From contig VDFB02358134.1 in the NCBI GenBank assembly GCA_007258455.2, forward strand, positions 215,559,565 to 215,623,564: 64,000 nt of DNA. The letters run 5' to 3'. The DNA comes from Sequoia sempervirens (taxonomy: Eukaryota > Streptophyta > Pinopsida > Cupressales > Cupressaceae). The position numbers and the translations under genes are program-made. A model generated the notes under the pieces. That model ran no database searches, was not told where the DNA came from, and saw nothing but the letters and a program-made list of their open reading frames with translations. Position 1 is the first letter of the stretch. The number at the start of each line of letters is the position of its first letter. Positions 33,603-44,816 of the stretch are shown in pieces.

Positions 33603-35146
33603 TGTAAGAAAAATTAGATGCGGAAAATAATTCTCCTAACGTCAATACCTCAGGAAAGAATGCAGATACACTTTAAAATTTACAATTAGAGTCAAGTTAA
33701 GATGATCTATGAAATGGATTTTAGAAACAGATTATTTGACAAACATACATGAACACCAGATATATGTGGGAAAACCCTTACGGGAGAAAAACCCACACAC
33801 CAAGAGAAATCACTTTGTATTACAGTAATAAGGATTAAATACAATTGTCAGACTTATCTTTCTGGTGTCTGATTTATAGAAGCATCCACCATGAACAATA
33901 ATGCACAAGAACCTTTTCTCTTTATAGTCTTTTCAGAATCAAATTCACACTGATATAGTTTGAACTCTTCACTCTCTACTGTTTATCAAACCAACCTCCT
34001 ACAAAACTGCAAACACAGAGTATATCTTTGTTGCTCCATGTCCATCAAGCTTCCTCATAGAACCGTTGCAATGAACAAACTCCCAACGGTTCCAATTCGG
34101 CTTCTCTGATTCATCCATGAGATTCCACGTATGACAGTCAGATGGTCAACAAAATTCATAATGCATTGGCATCTTAGTGAGACACTAATAGTGTCTAGCC
34201 GATGCCACATATACTTCATAACAATGTCGCCAAGAGCCTCTATAGTCGCCAAGATGTTATATCAAGCTCCAAGAGATACACCGAATCATCACGTAGTCAC
34301 CCTGACCTATCACTTTTTCCAGAAGGTCATAGCGAGTCACTAAAGTTATACCAAAGACACAAGTCATATCAGGCTCCAAAGGATAGTCGGAAAGACTTTG
34401 TCTATCACCAAGAGGTCTCATAGAACAAATTGAGTTACATCGAAAACATACACCTGTCGGCCAGACAATTGGCTTTCACCAAGACATCATACCGAGATCC
34501 ATATGTTTCACCGATGACCAACTGTCACCAAGAGCTACCCTGATAGCCATCGACTATCGGCAAGACATTCACCATCGCTAGGAGGTTTCTCCAATAGCTT
34601 TAAGTTACCCCGAAGATTCTTCAACATTAGCGAGACTCACTAGAGTTTCTAAGACTTCTTACTGAAAACACAGTGTTCCACCGATGACCACCATTCGACA
34701 AGAGTTACACCAAAGACTAACACTTGAGTCTTTGTCACTGAGACATCCACATCGGTAGGACATCTTATCGATGACATTTCCTTCAGCCAAGTCTCCCTGA
34801 TGAATACAAAAAAAACACTGTTGGTGTAACATTTTCTTTCACGGTGACTTCTCACCTAGAACCTTTAGCTTAACCGAAGACCACAGTTGCCAAGAGTCTT
34901 GCCGATGCACGATTGAATGGCCTTTCGGCCAGAGGTCTCCTGAGCGCTATAAGGTCATAATGAATACATCATGCTACAGTGATGGACTTCTTAGTGTACA
35001 AATCGGCAAGATAGTAACAAGGTCACAGCGACCTGGTCAGAACTGAATAAAGCAAACTGCTAGTTGGCAAGACATGGAACCTGTCACACTGACTTGGCAC
35101 TCATGGAGGTTTCAGCCTGTATTGTTTGAGGCACATATTTCCAACA
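33603..35146 (-). repeat. 5' LTR of the copia element
   Basis: 1544 bp, paired with 27891-29434, ending CAACA before the ATGAC duplication. It carries the equivalent inverted repeat at 34168-34206 (GAGACACT AAT AGTGTCT centre). Confidence 0.96.
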
Positions 35147-35151
35147 ATGAC
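35147..35151. repeat. Target site duplication (right) of the copia element
   Basis: ATGAC, the same as 27886-27890. Counting one copy, the RT frame continues from 27890 into 35152 without loss. Confidence 0.95.
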
Positions 35152-36040
35152 CACCAATTTTCATGATCTTGTACACACTCTTATGGAGGATTATTTCGAT
35201 GACCTTCTAGTTAAATCCAAGAAAAGGAAAAAACATTTACAAGTTTTAGACAAGATATTTCAAAGGCTAGGGAAGTATAAAGTGAGACTAAATCCCAAGA
35301 AATGTGTGTTTGGGGTACAATCAGGAAATATTTTAGGGTATATCATTTCCAGATGAGGCATTGAAGTGGATCCATCCAAGGTAAAAGAAATCATAGACAT
35401 GCCTCCACCAACTAATCTCAGTCAGCTAAGGACATTACAAGGGAGACTGCAATCCATCAGAAGATTTATAGTGCAGTTAGTAGATAAGACACATCCTTTT
35501 CAACATTTACTTAAGAAAGGGGTACCCTTTGCATGGATAGTTATGTGCAAAGAGGCTTTTCAACTAATCAAAGAATATCTACTCATGCCACCAGTCTTAA
35601 TGCCACCTGTTGAAGGACCACCATTGATTCTTTATATTTTAGCAACCCATTCATAACTCAGAGCATTGCTTCCACAAAATGATGATGAAGGTCATGAAAA
35701 GGAAATATACTATATCAGTCAGACTTTGGTAGGTTATGAGCTTAACTATAGTACCATTGAACATGCCTATCTTGCAGTAGTATTTTCTACTCAAAAACTA
35801 AGGCACTATATGCTAAATCATCAAACAATGTTGATTGCCAAAATGGTTCCTCTGAAATATCTTCTAAGGAAAGTAGCATTAACAAGGCAACTGGCCAAAT
35901 GGGTTATGATACTTGGTGAGTATGATATCCAGTATGTAAAGAGAAAGGCTATTAAAGGAAAAATCATTGCTGATCAGTTAGCTGACGCACCAATACAAGC
36001 AGATCACCCATTAGTTGTAGACTTTCCTGATGATTTTATA
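35152..36040 (+). pseudogene. RT C-terminal half and ordinary RNase H of outer Tat element
   Basis: Plus strand, continuing from 27890. LMEDYFDDLLVKSKKRKKH carries the catalytic YFDD; then FGVQSGNILGYIISR, DPSKVKEIIDMPPPTNLSQL and the connection. The gypsy-type RNase H follows (about 35590-35960: LILYILATHS, ISQTLVGYELNYSTIEHAYL, LGEYDIQYVKRKAIKGKIIA). Its first Asp is absent, so it looks non-catalytic, as is common in elements that also carry the second RNase H. Stops: TGA at a probable Arg codon (35354) and TAA at 35654. Confidence 0.9.
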
Positions 36041-36660
36041 TTGACAATTGACACAAACACAACACTGAAACTATACTTTGATGGATCACATACAAATCAT
36101 GGCTCAGGGACTGGTATACTATTTATCACACCACAGGGTGATTCCATCCCTAAGTCATTCAAGATTGTGTTTCCATGTACCAATAATATAGTAGAGTATG
36201 AAGCTCTAGTGATAGGGTTACGCATGGCAGTCAAGTGGAAAATTAAGAACCTACAGGCATATGGCCATTCTCAACTAGTAATCGGATAGGTAAATGACAA
36301 TTATGAGACTAAGGATGAGAAGCTTGCTCCATACAAACGCATGGCAGATATTTTTAAGGAGTACTTTGACAAGGTCAAATTTCATCAAATACCTCATGTT
36401 CTAAACATGGCAGCAAACGCTATGGCTACAATTGCATCACTTCTAGAAATTCCTAGCAACGTTCCTAAGTTTGAGTTCTTGGTAGAACAACTTTTGGTCC
36501 CAGCCTATGATATTCCATATTATGAGATGGTATGTGACATTGTTGGTCCTGATTCCCCATGGTACAAAGAAATATATGACTACCTCCATGCCAAAATCAT
36601 ACCCCGTGTCCTTTCAAATAATCAATGTAGGACATTCCTTCGTAAGTCATCCAAATAAAC
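36041..36660 (+). pseudogene. Archaeal-type second RNase H and spacer of outer Tat element
   Basis: Plus strand. LKLYFDGSHTNHGSGTGILF (first Asp), NNIVEYEALVIGLRMAVKW (Glu), LQAYGHSQLVIG (the usual Asp reads His here), a TAG at a Gln position (36287-36289), then KFHQIPHVLNMAANAMATIAS where the last Asp is also lost. It lies after the ordinary RNase H and before integrase, the usual Tat arrangement. A spacer (FLVEQLLVPAYDIPYYEM) leads to integrase. Confidence 0.9.
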
Positions 36661-37816
36661 CATCGTCAGAGACACCTTATATAGACACGCCTTAGATAAT
36701 ACCCTACTGATATGTCTTGATTTCGATGAAGCACAAGCAACCTTCCGTGGGGTGCATGAGGGTATATGTGGTTCCCATTCTAGCGGTCCTACCTTAGCTA
36801 AAAATATTATGAGACTGTGTTACTATTGGCCTACTATGGAAAAGGACTCATATGTCTTTGTAAAGAAATGTTGCCAATGTCAGGTTCACAAAGACTTGAT
36901 ACATGCACCAACACAGGAGCTCCCTCCCATAACATCACCATGATCCTTCGCCCAATGGGGACTCGACCTCATAGGTAAGATCCATCCTACATCATCTAAT
37001 GGCTACAAGTTCATCATCACTGCCACTAAGTATTTTACGAAGTGGATTGAGGCTATTCCCATGACATACATTACCGACACATAGATCTCTAAGTTTATCC
37101 TCAACTATATCATTTGTTAGTATGGTGTCCCTCAGTCCATAATCATAGATAATGGCCTCCCATTCAAGAACCAAGAAGTCCACCATCTTTGTGATGAATT
37201 TCATATTCAACATCACTTTTCCACTCCATACTACCCACAAGGTAATGGCCAAGCAAATTCATCTAACAAAACTATCATTAGAATCCACAAAAAGACTGTC
37301 AATGATGTTGGCTGTGATTGGCATTTACAACTTAATCCCTCCTTATGGGATTATTGCACAAGTATTCATACTCCCACTAGCGCTACTCCATATTCACTAG
37401 TATTTGGTTCTGAAGCCATTTTTCCTATTGAGGTCGAGATTCCTTCCCTGAGGGTATCCTTGAAAGGGCACATTGATGATGAAGAGTACCGAGTATTTAG
37501 ACTCCATGAGCTAGAATTCCTACATGGGAAAAGATAGAAGGCACTAGACCATCTCCAAACATATCAGAATCACCTTCTTCATAGCTATAATAGGAATGTC
37601 TTGAATAGAAAATTTGACATTGGTGACTTGGTCTTAATGGAGAACCCAAAGAATCAAGCAGAAAGAGAGAAACTAGGAAAATTTGAACCTAACTGGTTAG
37701 GACCTTACATTATTACAAAATCTTTTAGATTAGGAGTTTATCAAATCTCTACTTCTGAAGGGGAACCATTTTCCTCACCAATGAATAGTATTCATTTGAA
37801 GAAGTTCTATGGATAG
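36661..37816 (+). pseudogene. Integrase of outer Tat element
   Basis: Plus strand. Zinc region: GVHEGICGSHSSGPTLAKNI ... CCQCQVH (HHCC type). Core: FAQWGLDLIGKIHPTSSNGY (first Asp) and SIIIDNGLPFKNQ (second Asp). The third catalytic residue is missing: YYPQGNGQANSSNK has Asn where Glu is expected. C-terminal domain: KFDIGDLVLMENPKNQAERE, FEPNWLGPYIITKSFRLGVY (the GPY/F motif). Stops are at Trp (36942), Gln (37082) and Gln (37537) positions, several of them TAG. The coding region ends at TAG after LKKFYG (37814-37816). Confidence 0.92.
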
Positions 37817-37895
37817 CTTCTGAGAGCCTTGTCTTAATTAGCAAAAATACAAAAAAATCAAAAATAAAAACTAAAAAAAATAAAAAAATTGTTAT
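37817..37895 (+). other. A-rich 3' spacer of outer Tat element, left of the gypsy 2 insertion
   Basis: A-rich run after the integrase stop; it is interrupted by gypsy element 2 at 37896 and resumes after 48611 in similar A-rich DNA. Confidence 0.7.
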
Positions 37896-39997
37896 TGTTG
37901 TCACTTAGAAATGCACCCTATGCACAAAGATTAAAACTGAGCTTCCTAGAGCAACATGGGATCATTCTAAGGCTATGGGTCACCTATAGTTGAAATGAAC
38001 CTCCGGAGAAGGCCGAATTCCTTTGGTGTCACCTAACTACTGATTCTTGTGGGGAAAAGGAAGAAGGAATACATAAAATAAAGATTAAAATCTAAGGTGA
38101 TACACCGAAATGATGAGGAATTATGAAAATAAAAATAGGATGAACATACACTGGGAAACCTAAGTGTAAATGTTTTATGTGCTCAACGCAACTTCTTCTA
38201 GACTTAAGCATCAATCTTAATAGGTTCGATCTACATACACATCATAGGAAGGAAAGATTAATTTCAAAGCTCTAAGATATCAATGTAGAATCTATAAAAC
38301 CATAGTTAAAGACTTGCATAATCAAAAGAAAGATACAGAAATGAGAATAGTACAAACATGAACACTAGCTCCCAAGGTAAACTCTACTTTGCATTCTAGA
38401 TTCCGATTGAGTTACAAAATATACATCAGTTGAGGAAGGATAGCTAAAAATCACTAACTCTTCTAGATGCATTCCTCGAACTACTTACAAAAAGGCAAAA
38501 ATTCCTTATATATAAAAATGTGTTGGCCCCTTAGGGCTTAGAAAGTATCAGTCCCCAAAAAAAATATCTCCTTAGATATTTTCCCTCATATTTAATGTAG
38601 AACCCTACATGTCCCTGATGTGGAGAGTCCTCCCCGGGGAAGCCTTCTTTAGATATTTCACAGCTACTGCATTCATTCTGATCTTGGCATCGTCTCCTGT
38701 TTGAACCACCTTAGTTGAACGCCTTAAATGCCCTGAGCTCACAATGGATACGTACTACATTTACCCCATTGACATTCTTCATTTTGATTAGACCGCCATG
38801 ACTCCCTTTAGCTCCTCCTAGTTGGTCAAGCGTATTCCACGCAAGCTCTGTAGGCGGTCAAAATTTCTTTTGAAAAGAATTGCATCTCGGCGAGACACTG
38901 AAAGTGTCTCACTGATGTGATTATGTCCTCTACAACTTATCGGCACGACTCAAACTATCACTTAGATGTCATGACGAACTCCCCCTGTCTGCTTGAGCTC
39001 TCCCTATCTCACTGAGACTCCCGCCGGTCAAGAAGATATCATACCGAAGGAACTTTTCTTTGGCGGGTCTTTTCTTTCGGCATGAATTTCATTTATTACC
39101 TAGACCTTACACTGAGCTCCTTACTTTCTGCTGAGTTCTGTGAGACCTTCGACAGTTGCCAGGACCCCATGGCGAAAGCCCCAACTCCTAGTGATACCAA
39201 ATGCTTAATTGGTGGGACCCCCACTTGTCCGCTTTAGCCATCAAGACCCCCTATCTGGGAGACACCCACTGGTCAGCAAGAGGTTATGCCGAAAAAATTT
39301 TAGCTTGGCAAGGCCCCATTTCATCTATCAGCAAGAGACCATTAGTGTCTCCCCGAATGCATTTTACCTTACCGAGCTCCGCTTTCCTTTCGCCAAGAGA
39401 TCACCGAGTCGGGGAGACCCTTCTCTGACTTTGAATGCTATACCAAAGGTCTTCATATCAGTGAGACATTGGCGGGTCACTGAGACAATATCTAAGCAGT
39501 TTTTCCTTCGGCGGGCTCCTTTCCCCTTCCTTTCGGCAAGACTTCGCCTTCGCCAAGACCTCCTAGCGAAGCCCGCCTTCTTATGCTGAAAGCATCTCTC
39601 CATCTGAGGCTCCTCATACGTCGGCGAGACATTAGGAGTCAGGGAGACCTTACCCCGACTTGAAAGCTACACCAAAAGTTCATTGTTGTCGACAAGATAT
39701 CATTAGTCACTGAGACTATATGCCGAAATAGATCTCATGCCTATAGGATCCCTGGTTTGAAGCACTTAGACTTAAATGGAACCCTGTTAGTCAGCGAGAC
39801 CTCTGAAATGTCCTGCCGACTTTCCCCTTAGATGATTTTCATGCCGAAACTCCCTAGGGCAGCTTCTCCCACTGAGTTCCCCACAACCTAGCAATAGATG
39901 TAGAGTCTTTTCCCTTGTGTGAATGTTCCATTGGCCTCTAAAGATCTAACATTTGATTATCTTTCCTGATTTAACTGTAGGTGAAATATAGGCAACA
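37896..39997 (-). repeat. 3' LTR of gypsy element 2
   Basis: 2102 bp, paired with 46509-48611. Contains many TCGGCGAGAC/CACCGAG words and the perfect hairpin GAGACACT-GAA-AGTGTCTC at 38892-38910. Plus-strand open frames here, such as 39209-39589, are fortuitous. Confidence 0.94.
38834..38918. promoter_or_regulatory. Hairpin block in gypsy 2 LTR, shared with copia LTRs
   Basis: GAGACACT (38892-38899), loop GAA, AGTGTCTC (38903-38910), preceded by GCATCTCGG. The counterpart at 47495-47531 has arms extended to 11 bp (GGTGAGACACT/AGTGTCTCACC). The block resembles 28412-28495 of the copia LTR. Confidence 0.6.
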
Positions 39998-40316
39998 ATT
40001 TTGGCAACCTTTGCGGGATGTTTTCCTACTAAACATGAGAACCAGTAGCTACAATTTGTCCACTAGGTATGGAGTCATTAGAAAGCTCAGAGAACAAATA
40101 AAAACATTAGTCGGGACATGGTTGCAATTCGCATGAGACTTATAGAACACAACAGATTTGCAAAAATGACAAAAATAGGAGAAAAGGAAAAGAACTATTT
40201 ACTGTGCTAAATAGCACCCAAGGAAAGGAGAAAAATAGAAAAACAAATGAGCCACAATGCAAAAGCACTTATTGAAAACATAACATTTAACTAATATATC
40301 CAAAAGAGGAACTCCA
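39998..40316 (-). other. 3' untranslated part of gypsy element 2
   Basis: Short A- and purine-mixed region between the integrase end and the 3' LTR; no coding frame. I could not recognise a clear polypurine tract at the LTR edge. Confidence 0.5.
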
Positions 40317-41474
40317 TCAGACTTGAAAATAGGGCTTAAGGTGTATCCCATTAACTGGGATAGGAAGTACTTCCCCTCCTGTTGTACCTAGCTGATAAGC
40401 ATTGTGTTCCTTGCAGTTTGTGACAATAAATGGACCGGTCCACATATTGTCAAACTTAGTGTGATGACCAGGTCTACTTTTAAGAACGTCCCACCTGAGC
40501 ACGAGGTCTCCCTCCCTAAAAGACTTTATTGTAGCCCTTTTGTCAAATGTCTTCTTTTTCTAGAGTTGATGGTACTCCAAAGTTTTCATTACCCTGTCCC
40601 TTGATTCTTTGAGCTCCACGAGCTCTACATACCTTACAGACATTGGGTCCTGTCCCTCAAGCATCTCCAACTAGTGAACAATGTCTAGAGCTGGGAGCTC
40701 CACAGATAGGGGCAATCTTGCCTCTTTGCCATAGACCAACATATATGGTGAATTTCCAACAGACCTCTTAGGGGTCACTCTGTCTTCCCAAAGTGCATTC
40801 TTTAAACTAATGTGCCAGGTCCTTTGATTATCCTCTATGGTTCTTTTAATGATCTTGTTGAAATTTTTATTTGTGCTTTCAGCTAAACCATTACCCTGGG
40901 GGTAATAATTTGAGGATGTACTCAAGTGAATTCCATGTTTAATGGCCCAATCAGTTACTCTTAGACCCGTGAATGCAAGAGCATTGTCAGATGTGATGGA
41001 GTTATGAACTCCAAATCTAGTGACTATATCTTCATAGAAGCTCAAAACTAAAGACTCTTTTGCTTCTTTCAATGCAACCACTTTTGTCCATCTTGTAAAA
41101 TAGTCAGTGGCTGTAAGTACCCACTTGTGACCAGTACTGGAGGGTGGATTTATTGGCCTAATGAAATCAATGCCCCATCTCATGAAGGGCTGCTCCACTT
41201 GAATTGGATGCAGGGGCATAGCTGGAAACTTTTCCTTTCCTGAAAATAGAACGCATTTGACACACTTTCTTGACCAGGAATATGCATCTTTGAACAAGCT
41301 GGGCCAGTAGTAACTAGCTCTCATGATTTTCCAGGCAATAGTTTTGGGAGCAAAGTGACCTCCTGCAGCTCCATCATGAAATTCATGAAGTACCTCCTCA
41401 ACTTGGTGACTGTGAATGCATCTTAATAGGACACTGTTCAGATCCTTTTTGAAGAGAACATTATTTACCAACAC
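40317..41474 (-). pseudogene. Integrase of gypsy element 2, catalytic triad present
   Basis: Minus strand. 41474-40671 is open (267 codons). Zinc region HEFHDGAAGGHFAPKTIAW ... CVKCVLF (HHCC). Core: MRWGIDFIRPINPPSSTGHK (Asp), HNSITSDNALAFTG (Asp), YYPQGNGLAESTNKNFNKII (Glu), so all three catalytic residues are in place. The C-terminal domain continues in the same frame at 40502-40317 (KFDNMWTGPFIVTNCKEHNA, the GPF motif) after a short broken stretch. It is the best preserved integrase in the window. Confidence 0.94.
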
Positions 41475-43132
41475 TATGGTATGGACTGCAATATGAAGTA
41501 TCTTCTTTTAGCTCTATTTAATCCTAATGGGCATTCACCAGTTTGTAAAAATTGGATCATATCTTGAACCCAATTGGTCATCCCTATTGGTACATCATCT
41601 TGAGCATTCTGAAACTCATTTGTATGAGCAAGGATAACATCCTTTTCTAGTTCACTTTCACTACTTGACCCAGTAGCAAGTTGTTCACAGAGGCCCTTGC
41701 CTCTAACCAATTTGGTGATCTTAATATCTACGTCATATTCCATGACCTTAGTGATCCACCCTGCTCTTTTTTCATTCAGATCTTTATTCAATAAGAATTC
41801 CTTCACACTTGAGTGTGCCACCATGACATGAATTTTATTATGAGAGATCAAAGGCTTGAATTTCTTCAGGCTTCTGATCACAGCAAGAACATGCCTCTCT
41901 ACAAAGGAGTATTTTTGTTCATAATCAACCAAACCTTGATTGAAAAAGGCTATTGGTTGTTCTAAATTCTCTTCATTTTTTTGAACCAATATTGCAGAAA
42001 TGTTACTTGTGCTACCATAGGCATATAGATAAAAATCTTTAGAAAAATTAGGATTTACCAGCGTAGGAGTTGCGGCTAAGGCCTCCTTGACCTTTTCAAA
42101 ACTATTCTTGGCATCTTTTGTCCAACTAAAAACCGCAATTTTCTTTAACATGGCTGTTAAAGGTTGTAGCAAGTTTGCAACATCAGGGATGAATATTATT
42201 AGAAAGTTGATCTGGCCTAGAAAGCTCTGTAGACCCTTCTTGTGATTAGGTAGTGGCAACTCAAGTATGGCTCTGACTCTTTCAAGGTCAATAGTAATTC
42301 CTCGCTTTGACACTACGTGTCCTAATAATTTCCCTTCATGAACAAAAAAGATACTCTTCTTTGGATTGAGAGAGATACCAAACTCTGCATTTTTCAAAGA
42401 CTTGCTTAAGGTGTGATAGGTGTTCATCAACATTTTTGGAATAAACTGTAATATCATCCAAATAAATTAGCATAATCTTGTTGATCAAATTTTGAAATGC
42501 CATGTCCATGGCCCTCTGAAACATGGAACCAGTGTTAGATAGACCAAAATGCATCCTTTTGTATGCCATGGTGCCCCATTTAATGTAAAAGAAGTTTTGA
42601 ACTGATCTTCTTCTTTAACCAACACCTAGTTATACCCTGAAAAACCATCTAATAAGGAAAATCTTTCAGAACTAGAAACCTCTTGCAAGATTCATTCCAT
42701 GGAGGGCAGTGGGTAGTGGTCTTTCAAAGATGTCCAGTTAAGATCCCTAAAGTCTACACAAAGCCTTATTTCACCACTTTTCTTCCTAACCGGTAAAAGG
42801 TTAGAAACCTAGGAAGTGTGTTTAATAGGAAAGACAATACCCCCCTCAACTAGTTTAGTTAGCTCTTTAACCATTAGAGGCTCAAGTTTAGGATTCAAGG
42901 GCCTTTGTTTCTATCTTACTGGTTTAGCATCAGGCTCTAACTCAATTGTGTGCTGAGTAATATGGGGATCAAACCCTTTCAAATCTAAATATTCCCAAGC
43001 AAAGACATCATAGAATTCTTGACATAAAGCAACAAAAGCTTGTTTATCTTCATGTGAACAAATTTTGCCTATCTTAAGAAGTTTACCTTTGAAAATCTCT
43101 AGTTCTTCATAGTGTTCTTCTTTGATTTGCAA
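41474..43132 (-). pseudogene. Reverse transcriptase and RNase H of gypsy element 2
   Basis: Minus strand. The RT N-terminus is at 43132-42911 (EFYDVFAWEYLDLKGFDPHI). After a broken stretch, 42569-42336 has MHFGLSNTGSMFQRAMDMAF and the catalytic LIYLDDITVYSKN. A frameshift joins it to 42457-41474 (HEGKLLGHVVSKRG, the connection, then RNase H). The RNase H first Asp reads Tyr (FYLYAYGSTSNISAILVQKN), so the ordinary RNase H looks dead, in line with the presence of the second RNase H upstream. A TAA/TAG region follows before integrase. Confidence 0.93.
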
Positions 43133-43331
43133 GCCAGATCTACCCTTTTTAAGCTAATCATTAGTACTGAAAAATTGACTCTAAGGTAACAAGGCCTTTG
43201 GGTAATTTATTTGTCTTTAGCTGTATGACTTGATCACCATACTACTGCTTGAGTTTTGCTTGATTCACCATGGAGAACTGATCTTCCTCGAGCAAGAAAG
43301 AAAGGATCTGCTCATCACTGTCAAAAACTTT

Positions 43332-44345
43332 CTAGTGAATGTTGTTATCAGGAATTGATGGTCTGACCACAACCTTCACATACTGTTGTACCTTCTCTTT
43401 CCTAATGTCATTCGAAATATCAAACCGTGCTCCAATGGCTGCAAGCCTGTTAGCAAGCTTGTTCTGATTTCTTGGGATAGACACTAAGTTAAAGGCATCA
43501 AAATCTTTGAGCATGTCCCACACTCTATTTATATAAGACTTTAATGTGTCATTTTTAGCAACATTCAGGCCCCTTACTTGATTAACAATTAGCTTGTTGT
43601 CCCCATATACTTTCAAGTTGGTTACCCCTCTCTTCCTTGCCCACTCAAGACCTTGAACAAGGCCCTCATATTCAATAGTGTTATTGGAGCATGCAAAAGT
43701 AAAATAGAATGTAGAGTAGTACCTATCACCTTGTGGAGAAATCAACATTGCACCTCCTCCTGCCCCATTCTTACTTTTGGAACCATCGAAGAACATCTCC
43801 CAAAGTCCATTTAGTGGTTGCAACAACTGATCTGCATCTTTCTCCAAGTTTGGAATCTCTGTGTCAGGCTCAAGAATGACATAGTTACCCATACCAGCAT
43901 CTTTAATGAGGTCTTTAGGACTATCCAATACATTCTCAACTACCCATTCATGCAGCAACACATCAGGAACAACTTCTGATTGGAGTTCTTGAGCAGTAGC
44001 TAGTTCATTATTAGAAAAAACAACACAATTTGTGTTTGTAGCAATAGGAACAACATTAAAGGGACTTGGGTTATATGGCTCAATGTGATCCTTAGCCAAT
44101 CTCTTAGATTTAATGGTAACCTTGGTTTCATATCTCATTCTAAATAGCATATGTGACCAATCCGCTGATACATAACCACCTATCTTGGTTGTAAAGTCTC
44201 TAGATAAACACAAAGAAAAGAAAGGTGGGAGGTCTATGACACATACGTCTTGAGGGAATAAAAATTTTGGACAAGCATGGAGGGTGAGATTTAAATCCTT
44301 GATAATACCCAAAGTTTTAACTGAAGTACCATCCAATTGGATCAC
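43332..44345 (-). pseudogene. Protease C-terminus fused in frame to archaeal-type RNase H, gypsy element 2
   Basis: A single 337-codon open frame on the minus strand. Residues 1-80 are the C-terminal part of protease (LSRDFTTKIGGYVSADWSHM). About 100 residues of linker follow. From residue 182, WEMFFDGSKSKNGAGGG starts the archaeal-type RNase H: Asp at 187, Glu in NNTIEYEGLVQGLEWARK, Asp in LKVYGDNKLIVNQV, and NQNKLANRLA where the last Asp is Asn. This unbroken frame directly shows the second RNase H sitting between protease and RT. It then ends before the RT at 43132. Confidence 0.93.
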
Positions 44346-44390
44346 TCCCTTCTCTAAAGGCTGGTATTTTAGTCCAAGTTTGTCAGCGAT

Positions 44391-44816
44391 CTATTTTGGC
44401 ATCACGGAGCTACTAGCTCCACTATCTACCATACAATTATGGACTAACTTATCACCAGTAATCACTAACACGTAGAAAGGAGGTGGTTTAACTCCTTTTT
44501 CAGTATCCATGTAAGGCTGTTGATCATTTCCCTGAGGATTATTTGTTAACATAGTTCTAGCCTGACCTATTGGGTGCTCGGATTCATCAGACATTTTCAA
44601 ACTTGATAGGGCTGACTGTAACATATACTTTTGACCTATGATGGATAATGAGTCCCACATGGGCATTGTAACATTCATTTTTTTCATACTATCAAGGATA
44701 TTATAAGGTACAGCTGGATTTACTTTAGGATGTACCTTTATACCAGTATGATCAGCTTGTGGGTGTGACTGCTCCTTGTCCGGGAGTTGCTGATTTCTTT
44801 GCCAAACAAGAGCCAC
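44391..44816 (-). pseudogene. Protease N-terminus of gypsy element 2
   Basis: Minus strand, open for 141 codons. FYVLVITGDKLVHNCMVDSG carries the active site (Asp-Ser-Gly-Ala). The frame stops at TAG (44391-44393) fifteen codons before the downstream frame at 44345, with which it is in phase, so a single nonsense change divides the protease. Confidence 0.9.

Larger units (their letters stand above)
27891..35146 (-). mobile_element. Complete Ty1/copia retrotransposon nested in the RT gene
   Basis: 7256 bp, minus strand, two LTRs of exactly 1544 bp (27891-29434 and 33603-35146), TSD ATGAC. The primer site is complementary to initiator Met tRNA (33581-33600) and a purine tract abuts the 3' LTR. 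The order gag, protease, integrase, RT, RNase H defines copia. From 33351 to 29527 everything is in one frame, broken only by seven stops, so it is the least frame-damaged full element here. The integrase-before-RT order and the KHIDVQYHFVRDMV block of the RNase H suggest the Tork/Tnt1 side of copia (tentative). Confidence 0.96.

Noticed and set aside
39209..39589. 126-codon open frame on the plus strand
   Set aside because: It lies within the LTR of a minus-strand gypsy element; the partner LTR has stops in the same frame (47.8-48.1 kb).
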